From Caulobacter radicis (GTDB taxonomy: Bacteria; Pseudomonadota; Alphaproteobacteria; Caulobacterales; Caulobacteraceae): 64,000 nucleotides of DNA. Within the stretch, counting starts at the first letter, position 1. Each line of letters opens with the position of its first letter. The notes below the pieces were generated by a model, which made no database searches, had not been told where the DNA came from, and was given only the letters and a program-made list of their open reading frames with translations. The stretch covers positions 124,001 to 188,000 of the forward strand of contig NZ_QDKO01000020.1 of the NCBI RefSeq assembly GCF_003094615.1, written 5' to 3'. Shown here in pieces: positions 44,667 through 54,240 of the stretch. A program made the translations under genes and the position numbers.

Positions 44667-45788
44667 GTGAGCCAAGCCGTACAGACCGCCGAGCTTCTTG
44701 CCCTGGCCCGCAGCCGCGAGCCGGAAGACCGCGAACGCCTGCTCGCCGGCATCGTCGACCTCTGTGAAGCGGGCGAGGCGCAGGGCAGACCCGCCGCCCC
44801 CGAGATCCAGGTCCTGCTCGATTCGATCTTCATGACCCTGGTGGTCGAGGCCGAGCGCGACATCCGCCAGCGGCTGGCCGAACGCCTGGCCGACGCCAGC
44901 TGGGCCCCGTCGGCCCTGGTCAACATCCTGGCCCTCGACGAGATCGAGATCGCCCGCCCGATCATCGCCCGCAGCCCGGTGCTGCAGGACCACGACCTGA
45001 TCCGCCTCTTGGTGCAGGCCACGCTTGAGCACCAGATCGAGGTCGCCCGCCGTCCCGGCCTGCGCGCGCCGGTGGTCGAGGCCATCCTGTCTCAGAGCGA
45101 ACCGGCCGTGCTGACCGCCCTGGCCGGCAACGCCAGCGCCGAGATCAACCAGGACGCCATGGGCCGTCTCGTGGCCCAGGCCAAGGATGTCGTGGCTCTG
45201 CGCTCGCCCCTGGCCCGGCACCCTGGCCTGTCGCCCCTGCTGGCCGAGCAGCTCTATCTGTGGGTCGGCCGCGCCCTGCGTGAAGCCCTCACCGGCCGTT
45301 TCGACCTGGATCCGGCCAAGATGCAGGCCGCCGTCGACGAAGCCACCCACGCCGCCCACCTGGGCCTTCTCCCCTCCGCCCCCGCGGCCCTCGCCGTCGA
45401 GGACGAGGCCGACCGCGAGGAGATGGAAGCCGCGCTGGTCGAAAAGCTCGACGCCGCCGGCCAGCTGCGTCCCGGCTACCTGCTGCGGGTGTTGCGCGAG
45501 GGCCGCCTGCCGCTGTTCGTGTTCGCCATGGCGCGCCTTGGCCGCTTCGACGTGCGCCAGGTGCGCCGCGCCATCGACAGCAACCGCCCCGAACTGCTGG
45601 CTCTCGCCTGCTCGGCCGTGGGCATCGACCGCAGCGTCTTCCCGACCATCCTCGAGCACGTGCGCCAACTTAACGGCGGCCGTCCCGGCGGCGGCGCGGA
45701 AGCCGCCCGCAAGGCCAGCGGCGCCTTCGGCCCGTTCCGCCCGGACATAGCCGCCATGGCGTTCCGCCAGGCCGTCAGCGCCGCCTGA
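44667..45788 (+). CDS. DUF2336 domain protein
   Basis: A 373-residue alpha-helical protein matching DUF2336, built of HEAT-like helical repeats: QRLAERLADASWAPSALVNILALDEIEIARPI, HDLIRLLVQATLEHQIEVARRP, VVEAILSQSEPAVLTALAGN (each split by turns). The C-terminal part has QLRPGYLLRVLREGRLPLFVFAMARLGRF. No enzyme motif, no membrane segment. The family is largely alphaproteobacterial and of unknown function. GTG 44667 has AGGAGG only three bases upstream, an unusually short gap. It precedes the NAD kinase gene by 58 bases. Confidence 0.8.
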   Translation: MSQAVQTAELLALARSREPEDRERLLAGIVDLCEAGEAQGRPAAPEIQVLLDSIFMTLVVEAERDIRQRLAERLADASWAPSALVNILALDEIEIARPIIARSPVLQDHDLIRLLVQATLEHQIEVARRPGLRAPVVEAILSQSEPAVLTALAGNASAEINQDAMGRLVAQAKDVVALRSPLARHPGLSPLLAEQLYLWVGRALREALTGRFDLDPAKMQAAVDEATHAAHLGLLPSAPAALAVEDEADREEMEAALVEKLDAAGQLRPGYLLRVLREGRLPLFVFAMARLGRFDVRQVRRAIDSNRPELLALACSAVGIDRSVFPTILEHVRQLNGGRPGGGAEAARKASGAFGPFRPDIAAMAFRQAVSAA

Positions 45789-45846
45789 CGGAGCCGGCAA
45801 GACCGCCGTTTGACAAGCGACCGACGTTCCCGCCACTTGGGGCGGC

Positions 45847-46626
45847 ATGTTCCAAGCCCAGCCGTACTCGACTCGCCTGACCTTCAAGGCCAGCGACCGT
45901 CCCGAAGCCCAGGAGGCCCGCGAGCGCCTGGCCGCCCGCTACGGCGACGCCGGCGATGACGCCCAGATCGTCGTCGCCCTCGGCGGCGACGGCTTCATGC
46001 TGGAAATGCTGCACGAGACGATCCTGAACCAGAAGCCGATCTACGGCATGAACCGCGGCTCGGTCGGCTTCCTGATGAACGAGTACAGCGAGGACGAGCT
46101 GCTGGCGCGGATCAACGCCGCCGAGCGCGCCGTCATCCATCCGCTGGCCATGGTCGCCATCGACTCGCGCCGCCGCCAGCACCGGGCCCTGGCGATCAAC
46201 GAGGTCTCGATGCTGCGCCAGACCCGCCAGACGGCCAAGCTGCGCATCTCGATCGACGGCAAGGTGCGGATGGGCGAACTGGTCTGCGACGGCGCCCTGG
46301 TGGCCACCCCGGCCGGCTCCACCGCCTACAATCTCTCGGCCCACGGACCGATCATCCCGCTCGGCGCCCAGGTGCTGGCCCTGACCCCGATCAGCGCCTT
46401 CCGCCCGCGTAGGTGGCGGGGCGCGCTTTTGCCGCAGAGCGCGAGGGTGACGTTCGAGGTCCTGGAATGCGATAAGAGACCCGTCAGCGCCGTGGCCGAC
46501 AACTACGAGGTCCGCGACGTCGTCGAGGTGCATATCTCCGAGGACCGGGGTTCGACCCTGTCGATGTTGTTCGACGCGGGCCGCAGTCTCGAGGAGCGCG
46601 TACTGACAGAACAGTTCTCGGCCTAG
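45847..46626 (+). CDS. nadK: NAD kinase
   Basis: A 259-residue NAD kinase. It has the GGDG motif (residues 46-49, [14 protein letters not shown]), the NE/D motif ([11 protein letters not shown]) and the conserved [16 protein letters not shown]. It makes NADP from NAD and ATP. Start ATG 45847. It is shorter than many NAD kinases at the N-terminus but complete in motifs. It follows DUF2336 and may share its transcript. Confidence 0.93.
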   Translation: MFQAQPYSTRLTFKASDRPEAQEARERLAARYGDAGDDAQIVVALGGDGFMLEMLHETILNQKPIYGMNRGSVGFLMNEYSEDELLARINAAERAVIHPLAMVAIDSRRRQHRALAINEVSMLRQTRQTAKLRISIDGKVRMGELVCDGALVATPAGSTAYNLSAHGPIIPLGAQVLALTPISAFRPRRWRGALLPQSARVTFEVLECDKRPVSAVADNYEVRDVVEVHISEDRGSTLSMLFDAGRSLEERVLTEQFSA

Positions 46627-46739
46627 CCGGGAACGTCGGAAACCCGACACTGGCCTGTGGAGTGAAACCTTCGTCTCACTCATTGTTAACGCCTGTCGTG
46701 TGACCGTTCCCTAAGTAACGCCGACGGGGAGGCGACCCG

Positions 46740-47219
46740 ATGAACAAGCCCACCGCTGAGGTGATCCAGGTGCCGAACATGCTCAAGCTCAAGGTGGGCG
46801 GACGCGGCGGCATCGACATGGCCGCGATCGCCAAGGCCGAAGCCGCGCTCAAGAGCCTGTCGGGCAATTTCGCCCAATGGCTCAACGACGAGATCGTCAA
46901 GCTGGAAGCCGCCCGCCAGGGCGTCCGCGCCGACGGCCTCAACGCCCAGACCGTCGAAACCCTCTATCTGCGCGCCCACGACCTGAAGGGCCTGGGCGCC
47001 ACCTACGAATTCCCGCTGATCACGCGCCTGGCCGCCTCGCTGTGCAAGCTGATCGACGATCCGGCGACGCGCCTGCAGGCGCCGATGTTCCTGGTCGACG
47101 CCCACATCGACGCGATCAAGGCCTGCGTCCGCGACGACATCAAGACCGACGAGCACCCCGTGGGCCGCGCCCTGGCGCTGGAACTGGAAGGCCGCGTGGC
47201 CGAATACCTGGCCGGCTGA
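46740..47219 (+). CDS. HPt-like (histidine phosphotransfer) protein
   Basis: A 159-residue protein with an HPt-type helical core: LYLRAHDLKGLGATYEFPLI, where His80 in A-H-D-L-K-G is the phospho-acceptor position, followed by TRLAASLCKLID. The N-terminal half (IQVPNMLKLKVGGRGGIDMAAIAK) is outside the HPt fold, and a four-helix bundle follows. It probably relays phosphate in a multistep phosphorelay, but no cognate kinase or regulator is adjacent. ATG 46740 lies behind GGGGAGG. A strong terminator follows. Confidence 0.75.
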   Translation: MNKPTAEVIQVPNMLKLKVGGRGGIDMAAIAKAEAALKSLSGNFAQWLNDEIVKLEAARQGVRADGLNAQTVETLYLRAHDLKGLGATYEFPLITRLAASLCKLIDDPATRLQAPMFLVDAHIDAIKACVRDDIKTDEHPVGRALALELEGRVAEYLAG

Positions 47220-47245
47220 TCGGTCGGATACAGAACCTGAAAACA

Positions 47246-47275
47246 AGAAAGCCGGGGCCATCGCCCCGGCTTTCT
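47246..47275 (+). terminator. Strong bidirectional terminator
   Basis: AGAAAGCCGGGGC (47246-47258), loop CATC and GCCCCGGCTTTCT (47263-47275) form a perfect stem with A and T tracts at both ends, 27 bases after the HPt-like gene stop. Confidence 0.88.
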
Positions 47276-47290
47276 TCGTTTACCCCCACT

Positions 47291-47426
47291 CCCGTCATTC
47301 CCGCCCTTGTGGCGGGAAACCCTGGGTCCACTTGTACGTGAGCTACCCTCGGCGTGCCAAGCACGCCGCCCCCTCCGCCCTTGCGGCTGATAGAGGGGTT
47401 CCCGCCACAAGGGCGGGAATGACGGG
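47291..47426. repeat. MITE-like element, 26-bp perfect terminal inverted repeats (copy 1)
   Basis: Termini CCCGTCATTCCCGCCC... (47291-47316) and their exact complement (47401-47426) enclose 84 bases with inner hairpins (GGCGTG/CCAAG/CACGCC and CCCTTGCGGCTGATAGAGGG). Total 136 bp; no open frame. An inverted copy is at 52115-52249. No clear target-site duplication. Confidence 0.82.
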
Positions 47427-47436
47427 AGGAAGAGAA

Positions 47437-48315
47437 CTACTCGCCGATCCCGTTCAGGCGCTTGGCGGCCAGGACGGTGTTGGCCAGCAGGCAGGCGATG
47501 GTCATGGGTCCCACGCCGCCCGGCACCGGGGTGATGGCCGAGGCCACGGCCTTGACCTCGTCGAAGGCCACATCGCCCACCAGGCGCGTCTTGCCGTCGT
47601 CCTTGGGAATGCGGTTGATGCCGACGTCGATGACCACCGCGCCGGGCTTGACCCAGTCGGCCTTGACCATCTGCGGACGGCCGACGGCGGCCACGACGAT
47701 ATCGGCCTCGCGGACGACGGCCGGCAGGTCCTTGGTGCGCGAATGGGCGATGGTGACGGTGCAGTCGGCGGCCAGCAGCAGCTGGGCCATCGGCTTGCCC
47801 ATCAGGTTCGAGCGGCCGATGACCACGGCGCGCTTGCCCGACAGCTCGCCCAGCTGGTCGCGCAGCAGCATCATGCAGCCGGTCGGGGTGCAGGGTGTCA
47901 GGGCCGGCAGGCCGCTGGCCAGGCGTCCGGCATTGGCCACGGTCAGGCCGTCGACGTCCTTGTCGGGCGAGATGGCGGCGACCACGTCGGCCTGGCTGAT
48001 GTGGTCGGGCACCGGGAACTGCACCAGCACGCCGTGCACGGCCGGATCGGAATTCAAGCGCTCGACCAGGGCCAGGAGCTCGGCCTGGCTGGTCTCGGCC
48101 GGCAGGCGATGGGTCTCCGAATGCATGCCCGCTTCCAGGGTCTGCTCGCCCTTGCTGCGCACATAGACCTGGCTGGCCGGATCCTCGCCCACCAGCACGA
48201 CGGCCAGACCAGGCGTCAGGCCGTGCTCTGCCTTAAGGGCCGCGACCTCGGCGGCGATGGTCTGGCGCAGGCGGGCGGCGAAGGCCTTCCCGTCGATGAT
48301 GGCGGCTTCTGACAT
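47437..48315 (-). CDS. folD: Bifunctional methylene-THF dehydrogenase/cyclohydrolase
   Basis: A 292-residue FolD. Catalytic Tyr51 and Lys55 lie in [41 protein letters not shown] and the dinucleotide loop [18 protein letters not shown] are family markers; the C-terminal [15 protein letters not shown] is complete. It interconverts methylene-, methenyl- and formyl-tetrahydrofolate. Start ATG 48315. It is divergent from crtY with a 124-bp shared promoter region, and its stop is 11 bases from the MITE copy at 47426. Confidence 0.95.
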   Translation of the reverse strand: MSEAAIIDGKAFAARLRQTIAAEVAALKAEHGLTPGLAVVLVGEDPASQVYVRSKGEQTLEAGMHSETHRLPAETSQAELLALVERLNSDPAVHGVLVQFPVPDHISQADVVAAISPDKDVDGLTVANAGRLASGLPALTPCTPTGCMMLLRDQLGELSGKRAVVIGRSNLMGKPMAQLLLAADCTVTIAHSRTKDLPAVVREADIVVAAVGRPQMVKADWVKPGAVVIDVGINRIPKDDGKTRLVGDVAFDEVKAVASAITPVPGGVGPMTIACLLANTVLAAKRLNGIGE

Positions 48316-48439
48316 GTGGGGGCGCTCCTGTGCGCGCTCCCCTAACGTCTCGCCCGCCTGGGTGCAACGTCCAAACGGGCGGCCGCTTTGCGTCATAGCG
48401 CTGGCGTGAGCGTCGTTCTTTCGTGCTAGAGCCAGAACG

Positions 48440-49627
48440 ATGGAATCCGCTTCCGCCGCGCTTCGCGCCGACGTCGTCCTGGTGGGCGGCGGACTGGCCA
48501 ACAGCCTGGTCGCCCTGCGCCTCAAGGCGCTGCGGCCGGGCCTGCGCGTGCTGCTGCTGGAGCGCGAGCCCGCCATCGGCGGCGAGCACACCTGGTGCCA
48601 CTTCGAGACCGACGTCGACGCGGCCATCGGCGGCTGGCTGCGGCCGCTGATCGTGCACCGCTGGACCGGCTACGAGGTGCGCTTCCCCGCCCACAGCCGC
48701 CGCCTGCCCACGCCCTACCTCGCCATCACCTCGAAGCGCCTGCACGAGATGGTGAGCCGCGTGCTCGGCCCCGACGCCTGGACGAGCGTCGCCGTCGTCG
48801 ACGTCAATCCGCACCAGGTGACCCTGGCCGACGGCCGCCGCATCGTCGCCGGCGCGGTGATCGACGGCCGCGGGGCCCGCCGCAGCAAGCGCCTGGCGCT
48901 GGGCTGGCAGAAGTTCGTCGGCCAGGACCTGCGCCTTTCCGCCCCCCATGGCCTCTCCGCCCCGATCATCATGGACGCCACGGTGCCGCAGACCGACGGC
49001 TACCGCTTCGTCTACGTCCTGCCGCTGGACGCCCATCGCCTGCTGATCGAGGACACACGCTACAGCGACGGCCCAGGCCTCGACCGCGCTTCGCTGGGCG
49101 CGGCCATCGCCGACTACGCCAAGACCCAGGGCTGGACCATCGAGGCGGTCGAGCGCGAGGAGCACGGCGTACTGCCCATCGCCCTGGGCGGCGATATCGA
49201 CGCCTACTGGCAGGAAGCCCGGCCGCAGGTGGCGGAGGTTGGCCTGCGCGCCGCCCTCTTCCAGCCGACCACCGGCTATTCCCTGCCCGACGCCGCGCGG
49301 CTGGCCGACAAGATCGCCGCCCTGCCCCGCATCACCAGCGCCAGCGTTCGCGCCTGCGTCGAGGCCCACTCCAAGGCCGCCTGGCGCAAGCGGCGCTTCC
49401 TGCGCCTGCTCAACCGCATGCTGTTTCGCGCCTGCGCGCCGGAAGAGCGCTATCGGGTGCTGGAGCGGTTCTATCGGCTATCGGTCCCGCTCATTCAGCG
49501 CTTCTATGCGGCGCGCCTGACCTGGCGCGACAAGGCCCGGGTTCTGATCGGCAAGCCGCCGGTGCCGATCGGCGCCGCCATGAAGTGCATAAGCGAGAGT
49601 TCCGTGTTCGGAGGACAAGACGCATGA
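48440..49627 (+). CDS. crtY: Lycopene beta-cyclase (CrtY type)
   Basis: A 395-residue FAD-dependent cyclase. The FAD fold [19 protein letters not shown] opens the protein; [17 protein letters not shown] and the conserved [24 protein letters not shown] are CrtY hallmarks. It turns lycopene to beta-carotene. First gene of crtY-crtI-crtB; its TGA overlaps the crtI ATG (ATGA). No crtE, crtZ or crtW is seen in the window. Confidence 0.92.
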   Translation: MESASAALRADVVLVGGGLANSLVALRLKALRPGLRVLLLEREPAIGGEHTWCHFETDVDAAIGGWLRPLIVHRWTGYEVRFPAHSRRLPTPYLAITSKRLHEMVSRVLGPDAWTSVAVVDVNPHQVTLADGRRIVAGAVIDGRGARRSKRLALGWQKFVGQDLRLSAPHGLSAPIIMDATVPQTDGYRFVYVLPLDAHRLLIEDTRYSDGPGLDRASLGAAIADYAKTQGWTIEAVEREEHGVLPIALGGDIDAYWQEARPQVAEVGLRAALFQPTTGYSLPDAARLADKIAALPRITSASVRACVEAHSKAAWRKRRFLRLLNRMLFRACAPEERYRVLERFYRLSVPLIQRFYAARLTWRDKARVLIGKPPVPIGAAMKCISESSVFGGQDA

Positions 49628-51147
49628 ACGCCCACGCCCCGGTCCCGCCCCGTCCCAAGGCGGCCGTCATCGGCGCCGGCTTCGGCGGCCTGTCGCTGGC
49701 CGTGCGCCTGCAGTCGCAGGGCTTCGACGTCACCCTGTACGAGGGCCGCGAAAAGCCGGGCGGCCGCGCCTATGTCTGGGAACAGGAAGGCTTCACCTTC
49801 GACGCCGGCCCCACCGTCGTCACCGATCCGGACTGCCTGAAGGAGCTGTTCGAGCTCTCGGGCCGCCGCATCGAGGACTATGTCGACCTGCTGCCGGTCG
49901 ATCCCTTCTACCGCCTGCTGTGGGAAGACGGCGACGTCTTCGACTACGTCAACGACCAGGAGGGCCTGGATCGCCAGATCGCCGCCCGCAACCCGGCCGA
50001 CGTCGAGGGTTACCGCCGCTTCCACGACTATTCCGAGGAGCTGTACCAGAAGGGCTATGTCGAGCTGGGCGCCGTGCCGTTCCTCGACTTCGGCTCGATG
50101 ATCGCCGCCGCGCCGTCGCTGATGAAGCTGCAGGCCTGGCGCAGCGTCTATGACAAGGTCGCCGGCTTCGTGAAGGACGAGCACGTCCGCCAGGCGCTGT
50201 CGTTCCACAGCCTGCTGGTCGGCGGCAGCCCGTTCGCCACCTCGTCGATCTACGCCCTGATCCACGCCCTGGAGCGTCGCGGCGGCGTCTGGTTCCCGCG
50301 CGGCGGCACCCACGCCCTGGTGCGGGCCCTGGCCAAGCTGTTCACCGACCTGGGCGGCAAGCTGCACCTGTCACACCCCGTCGAGCGCATCGCCGTGCGC
50401 GAGGGCCGGGTGACGGGCGTGGTGACGAGGGAAGGCTTCGAGGCCTTCGACACCGTCGCCTCCAACGCCGACGTCATGCACACCTACCGACACCTGCTGC
50501 GCGAGGAGCCGCGCGGCCAGAAGGTGGGCAAGGCGCTGGAGAACAAGCGCTGGAGCCCGTCGCTGTTCGTGGTCTATTTCGGCCTCAAGACCCAGCACCC
50601 CGAGATCCGCCACCACACCATCTGCTTCGGCAACCGCTATCGCGAGCTGATCGGCGAGATCTACGGCAAGAACGCCCTGGCCGAGGACTTCTCGCTCTAC
50701 CTGCACCACCCGACCGCCAGCGACCCGGCCATGGCCCCCGAGGGCTGCTCGACCTTCTACGCCCTCTCGCCCGTGCCCAACTTGCAGACGGCCGACATCG
50801 ACTGGTCGGTCGAGGGGCCCAAGTACCGCGACCGCATCCTGGCCTATCTGGAAAAGCACTACATTCCGGGCCTGACCGCCGACCTGGTCACCAGCCGCTT
50901 CATCACACCCGACGACTTCGTGAAGGACCTCAACGCCTGGAAGGGCGCGGCCTTCTCGCTGGAGCCGATCCTGACCCAGAGCGCCTTCTTCCGCACCCAC
51001 AACCGCGACGACGTGATCCCCAACCTCTACTTCGTCGGCGCCGGCACCCATCCGGGCGCGGGCATCCCTGGCGTGGTCGGCAGCGCCAAGGCCACGGCCG
51101 GGCTGATGATCGACGACTTCGCCACCCAGGCTTCGGCCGCGGAATGA
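49624..51147 (+). CDS. crtI: Phytoene desaturase (CrtI type)
   Basis: A 507-residue FAD-dependent desaturase. N-terminal VIGAGFGGLSLAVRLQSQGF and GGRAYVWEQEGFTFDAGPTV; C-terminal signature YFVGAGTHPGAGIPGVVGSAK. It converts phytoene to lycopene in the membrane. Start ATG 49624 overlaps the crtY stop; its own TGA overlaps the crtB ATG, so the three genes are translationally coupled. Confidence 0.95.
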   Translation: MNAHAPVPPRPKAAVIGAGFGGLSLAVRLQSQGFDVTLYEGREKPGGRAYVWEQEGFTFDAGPTVVTDPDCLKELFELSGRRIEDYVDLLPVDPFYRLLWEDGDVFDYVNDQEGLDRQIAARNPADVEGYRRFHDYSEELYQKGYVELGAVPFLDFGSMIAAAPSLMKLQAWRSVYDKVAGFVKDEHVRQALSFHSLLVGGSPFATSSIYALIHALERRGGVWFPRGGTHALVRALAKLFTDLGGKLHLSHPVERIAVREGRVTGVVTREGFEAFDTVASNADVMHTYRHLLREEPRGQKVGKALENKRWSPSLFVVYFGLKTQHPEIRHHTICFGNRYRELIGEIYGKNALAEDFSLYLHHPTASDPAMAPEGCSTFYALSPVPNLQTADIDWSVEGPKYRDRILAYLEKHYIPGLTADLVTSRFITPDDFVKDLNAWKGAAFSLEPILTQSAFFRTHNRDDVIPNLYFVGAGTHPGAGIPGVVGSAKATAGLMIDDFATQASAAE

Positions 51148-52088
51148 GCGCGCTGGAAGCCACCGATCTCGAGGCCCAGAGCCGGGAAGCGATCCAGAAA
51201 GGCAGCAAGAGCTTCGCGGCCGCCGCGGCGCTGTTCGACGCCCAGACCCGCGCCGACGCCGAGATGCTGTACGCCTGGTGCCGGCACTGCGACGACGTCA
51301 TCGACGGCCAGACCCTGGGCCACGGCATGAGCCCGGTGGCCGACGCCCCGGCGCGGCTGGAAGCGCTCTACGCCCAGACCCGCGGCGCCCTGGCCGGCGA
51401 GACTCCGACCGATCCGGTGTTCGCCGCCTTCCAGACCGTGGCCCTGCGGCGCGGCATACCCGAGCGCTATGCGCTCGACATGATCGACGGCTTTTCCATG
51501 GATGTGGAGGGCCGCACCTACGAGACGCTGGAAGACCTGCTGGCCTACTGCTGGGGCGTGGCGGGCGTCGTCGGCGCGATGATGGCCATCGTCATGGGCG
51601 TGCCGGCCTCGGATCTGGCCACCCTGCGCCGCGCCCAGGATCTGGGCCTGGGCTTCCAGTTGACCAACATCGCCCGCGACATCGTCGAGGACGCCCGCAA
51701 TGAACGGGTCTATGTGCCCCGCGCCTGGCTGGCGGAACTGAACCTTCCGGTCGAGCAACTCACCGACCCGGCCCGCCGCGCCGACGTCGCCGCCCTCGCC
51801 CGCCGCCTGGTGGAAGCCGCCGAGCCCTACTACGCCTCGGCCCGCTGGGGCCTGCGCGACCTGCCCGTCCGCTCGGCCTGGGCGATCGCGGCGGCGCGCG
51901 GCGTCTACCGCCAGATCGGCCTGGACGTGGTCTCGGCAGGGCCTGCCGCCTGGGACGAGCGCGTGGTCGTCAGCGGACGGATGAAGGCCTGGCGCGCCCT
52001 GGAAGGCGGCATCGTCGCCCTGCGCTCGGCGACGCTGGACCGGCTGGGCAAGACGCCGCAGCGGCCGGCGATGTGGTCGAGGATTTAA
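51144..52088 (+). CDS. crtB: Phytoene synthase
   Basis: A 314-residue prenyl transferase. Aspartate-rich motifs are YAWCRHCDDVIDG (residues about 44-55) and LTNIARDIVEDARNERVYVP; WGVAGVVGAMMA is also typical. It condenses two GGPP to phytoene, the first committed carotenoid step. It ends the crtYIB unit; 26 bases later begins the second MITE copy. Confidence 0.95.
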   Translation: MSALEATDLEAQSREAIQKGSKSFAAAAALFDAQTRADAEMLYAWCRHCDDVIDGQTLGHGMSPVADAPARLEALYAQTRGALAGETPTDPVFAAFQTVALRRGIPERYALDMIDGFSMDVEGRTYETLEDLLAYCWGVAGVVGAMMAIVMGVPASDLATLRRAQDLGLGFQLTNIARDIVEDARNERVYVPRAWLAELNLPVEQLTDPARRADVAALARRLVEAAEPYYASARWGLRDLPVRSAWAIAAARGVYRQIGLDVVSAGPAAWDERVVVSGRMKAWRALEGGIVALRSATLDRLGKTPQRPAMWSRI

Positions 52089-52114
52089 ACCGACTTCCCC
52101 TCCCACCTATCCTC

Positions 52115-52249
52115 CCGTCATTCCCGCCCTTGTGGCGGGAAGCCCTCTATCAGCCGCAAGGATGGATGGGGCGGCGTGCTGAGCACGCCGCAGGCGCTTC
52201 ACCTGCGAGCGGAACCAGGGGTTCCCGCCACAAGGGCGGGAATGACGGA
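52115..52249. repeat. MITE-like element (copy 2, inverted relative to copy 1)
   Basis: The same 26-base terminal repeat (52115-52140) is complemented at 52225-52249 over 25 bases. The inner CCCTCTATCAGCCGCAAGG is the complement of the inner segment in copy 1, so the element is in the opposite orientation. The inner hairpin GGCGTGCTGAGCACGCC matches in type. It ends 31 bases before the polymerase-gene stop. Confidence 0.82.
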
Positions 52250-52279
52250 AGAAATGGAATGGCTCGGGAGGAAAACTCC

Positions 52280-53542
52280 CTACCGCTCCAGCTCGCGGTC
52301 CGGGAACGCCAGCTTCACCGCCAGGGCCACGAACAGCACCCAGCGGAAGTCGTTATAGGCCACCGCGATGCTCTCGGTCAGGGCCACGAGGCTGTAGACG
52401 ACCAGGAACGGGAAGGCGAGCAAGGCGCCCCGGTCGCGGAACACGGCGATCAGGGCGAGCGTCATGGTCTGGATATAGAACAGCCCCCAGGCGGCCATGC
52501 CGAACAGGCCCATGCCCAGCCACTGCTCCAGCCAGGAATTGTGGGCGTGCTGGGCCTGGAAGCCGGCGTTCTTGCTGATCCAGGCGAAGGGCCCCCAGCC
52601 GCTCTTGTCGCCCCAGATGGCGTGATAGCCGAAGCCCAGCCACGGCCGCTCCTGGATCTCGACCAGGGCCGCGCTCCAGATCTTGGTGCGGCCGGTCAGT
52701 GTGGCGTCCTTGCCGAGGATGGCGAAGAACACGTCCGAGGCCAGAACGACGAAGGCGATCAGCAGGCCAAAGCCCGTCACCGCCGTCCAGGTCGCCGCCG
52801 TGCCCGCCGCCGGGCCGCGCCGGGCGATCAGGACAAAGCCCAGGGCCGCCACGCCCAGCATCAGCGACACCAGCGAGGTCTTGGACGTCGACATCAGGAC
52901 GAGGCCGACCGCAAGCGCCGCGAAGCCCCACCACATCTTGGCCCTCTGGGGGTTCAGCAGGGCGGCGGCCGAGACGATGCAGAAGCCGAAGGCCATCATG
53001 CCGCCCAGGCCGTTCTTCTCGCGCCACAGGCCGCGCCAGGCGCCGGGGAACAACTCGGTCATCACCCCGATACGCGGCACGGCGATGCAGACCACGTACG
53101 AGGCCACGATCAGCACCGCGAACGCAGCGGCGAACACCTCGGCCAGCTCGCGCCAGCGGAAGCGCGCGGCCAGGGCGACGCCGCCCAGCGTGGTGCAGGT
53201 CACCGCGAAGGCCCGGCGCGTGGTGACGTCCGGCGCGATCGACCAGAAGGTCGACAGGCAGACGATCCCGATCAAGGCGAACAGGAACGGCTGGCGGATG
53301 CTGGCCCGGAAGCTGTTGCGCGGGTCCAGGGCGATCAGGCCAAAGCCCGCCGCATAGGCCGGCAGATAGGCGACCCGCAGGATGGCCGAGCCGGCCTCGT
53401 CGGCGTTCTCGCCCACCAGCGGCAGCTCCCAGCCGCCGCTATAGAGCAGCAGCAGGAACACCGCGGCGGTGAAGATGGCGATCTGGGGAAACAGGAGCCT
53501 CGGCGGCGCGACGCTGACCGGTCCGCCGTAGGACGAGGTCAC
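52280..53542 (-). CDS. hfsC: Polysaccharide polymerase/O-antigen-ligase-like (HfsC-like)
   Basis: A 420-residue integral membrane protein with about ten helices. The Wzy/WaaL-type region includes TGRTKIWSAALVEIQERPWLGFG and QHAHNSWLEQWLGMGLFG, where the H-N-S in the large periplasmic loop is typical. In Caulobacter holdfast synthesis HfsC is one of two polymerases. GTG 53542 overlaps the hfsB-like stop as GTGA. The gene order A-B-C on this strand matches the hfs locus as I recall it; a different exopolysaccharide system cannot be excluded. Confidence 0.75.
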   Translation of the reverse strand: MTSSYGGPVSVAPPRLLFPQIAIFTAAVFLLLLYSGGWELPLVGENADEAGSAILRVAYLPAYAAGFGLIALDPRNSFRASIRQPFLFALIGIVCLSTFWSIAPDVTTRRAFAVTCTTLGGVALAARFRWRELAEVFAAAFAVLIVASYVVCIAVPRIGVMTELFPGAWRGLWREKNGLGGMMAFGFCIVSAAALLNPQRAKMWWGFAALAVGLVLMSTSKTSLVSLMLGVAALGFVLIARRGPAAGTAATWTAVTGFGLLIAFVVLASDVFFAILGKDATLTGRTKIWSAALVEIQERPWLGFGYHAIWGDKSGWGPFAWISKNAGFQAQHAHNSWLEQWLGMGLFGMAAWGLFYIQTMTLALIAVFRDRGALLAFPFLVVYSLVALTESIAVAYNDFRWVLFVALAVKLAFPDRELER

Positions 53543-54240
53543 GGCAGTATGGCCCGCAGGAAGCTCGGCGGCGTCACCGAGGCCTGGTTGAAGAACACCC
53601 CGGCGCAGCGCCCGCCCGCCGAGGCCAAGGCGTCGCGCAGCAGACCCGGCGGCCGCACGTCGGCCTCCTGGGCGCTGACCACCAGGATGGTCTGGTCCAT
53701 GTGCTGGGCAATGGTGAGCGCCGCCTGCGAGCTGTCGGCCGACGGACAATCGACGACGATGATCTCGGCGTGACGGCGCAAGCCGGCCCAGTATTCGACG
53801 CCGGGCAGGATGTGGGCCTTCTGGCGGCCGCGCAGGGCCTCGCGCTTGAAGCGGGTGACCCACAGACGCGGTCCGCCGACGCTGTGGGCGGCGACGTACT
53901 TGGCGTCCGGCCACACCCCGCCGTCGGGACGGGGGGCCGGCGGCTGCACGGTGAAGAACATCGAGCCGTCGGGGCTGGCCGCCGCGCCGGAGCCCAACGG
54001 GCCGTAGCGGTCGGGCTGGGCCGCGATGGCCTGGTACTGCGGCGAAGTGGTGAGGTCCAGGTCGATCAGCCAGGTCCGGCGACCGGCGCGCCTGGAGGCG
54101 AAGCGGGCGAACTCGCGGGCGACCGTCGAGGTCCCCTCCCCGCGCCGGGCCGACACGAACTGGACGACGTGCGCACGGCCGGCCGCGGGGGCGCCGAGCG
54201 ACCCCCACAATTCCGCCATTTCCACGTTCAAATCCACCAT
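53539..54240 (-). CDS. hfsB: BY-kinase-like protein with altered Walker A (HfsB-like)
   Basis: A 233-residue protein with the fold of bacterial tyrosine autokinases (CpsD/Wzc C-terminal domain), but the P-loop reads SARRGEGTSTVAREFA, with Thr in place of the expected Lys. The Walker A' is WLIDLDL and Walker B IIVVDCPSAD. The C-terminus (SVTPPSFLRAILP) has no tyrosine cluster. It therefore looks like a non-catalytic partner of the co-polymerase. It lies between the hfsA-like and hfsC-like genes; the start overlap and sequence MVDLNVEMAELWGSLG fit my memory of HfsB. Confidence 0.75.
   Translation of the reverse strand: MVDLNVEMAELWGSLGAPAAGRAHVVQFVSARRGEGTSTVAREFARFASRRAGRRTWLIDLDLTTSPQYQAIAAQPDRYGPLGSGAAASPDGSMFFTVQPPAPRPDGGVWPDAKYVAAHSVGGPRLWVTRFKREALRGRQKAHILPGVEYWAGLRRHAEIIVVDCPSADSSQAALTIAQHMDQTILVVSAQEADVRPPGLLRDALASAGGRCAGVFFNQASVTPPSFLRAILP

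Noticed and set aside
52280..54208. A 642-residue fusion of the polymerase with an upstream frame
   Set aside because: The upstream part is out of frame with the real hfsB-like gene; the true start is GTG 53542, overlapping its stop.
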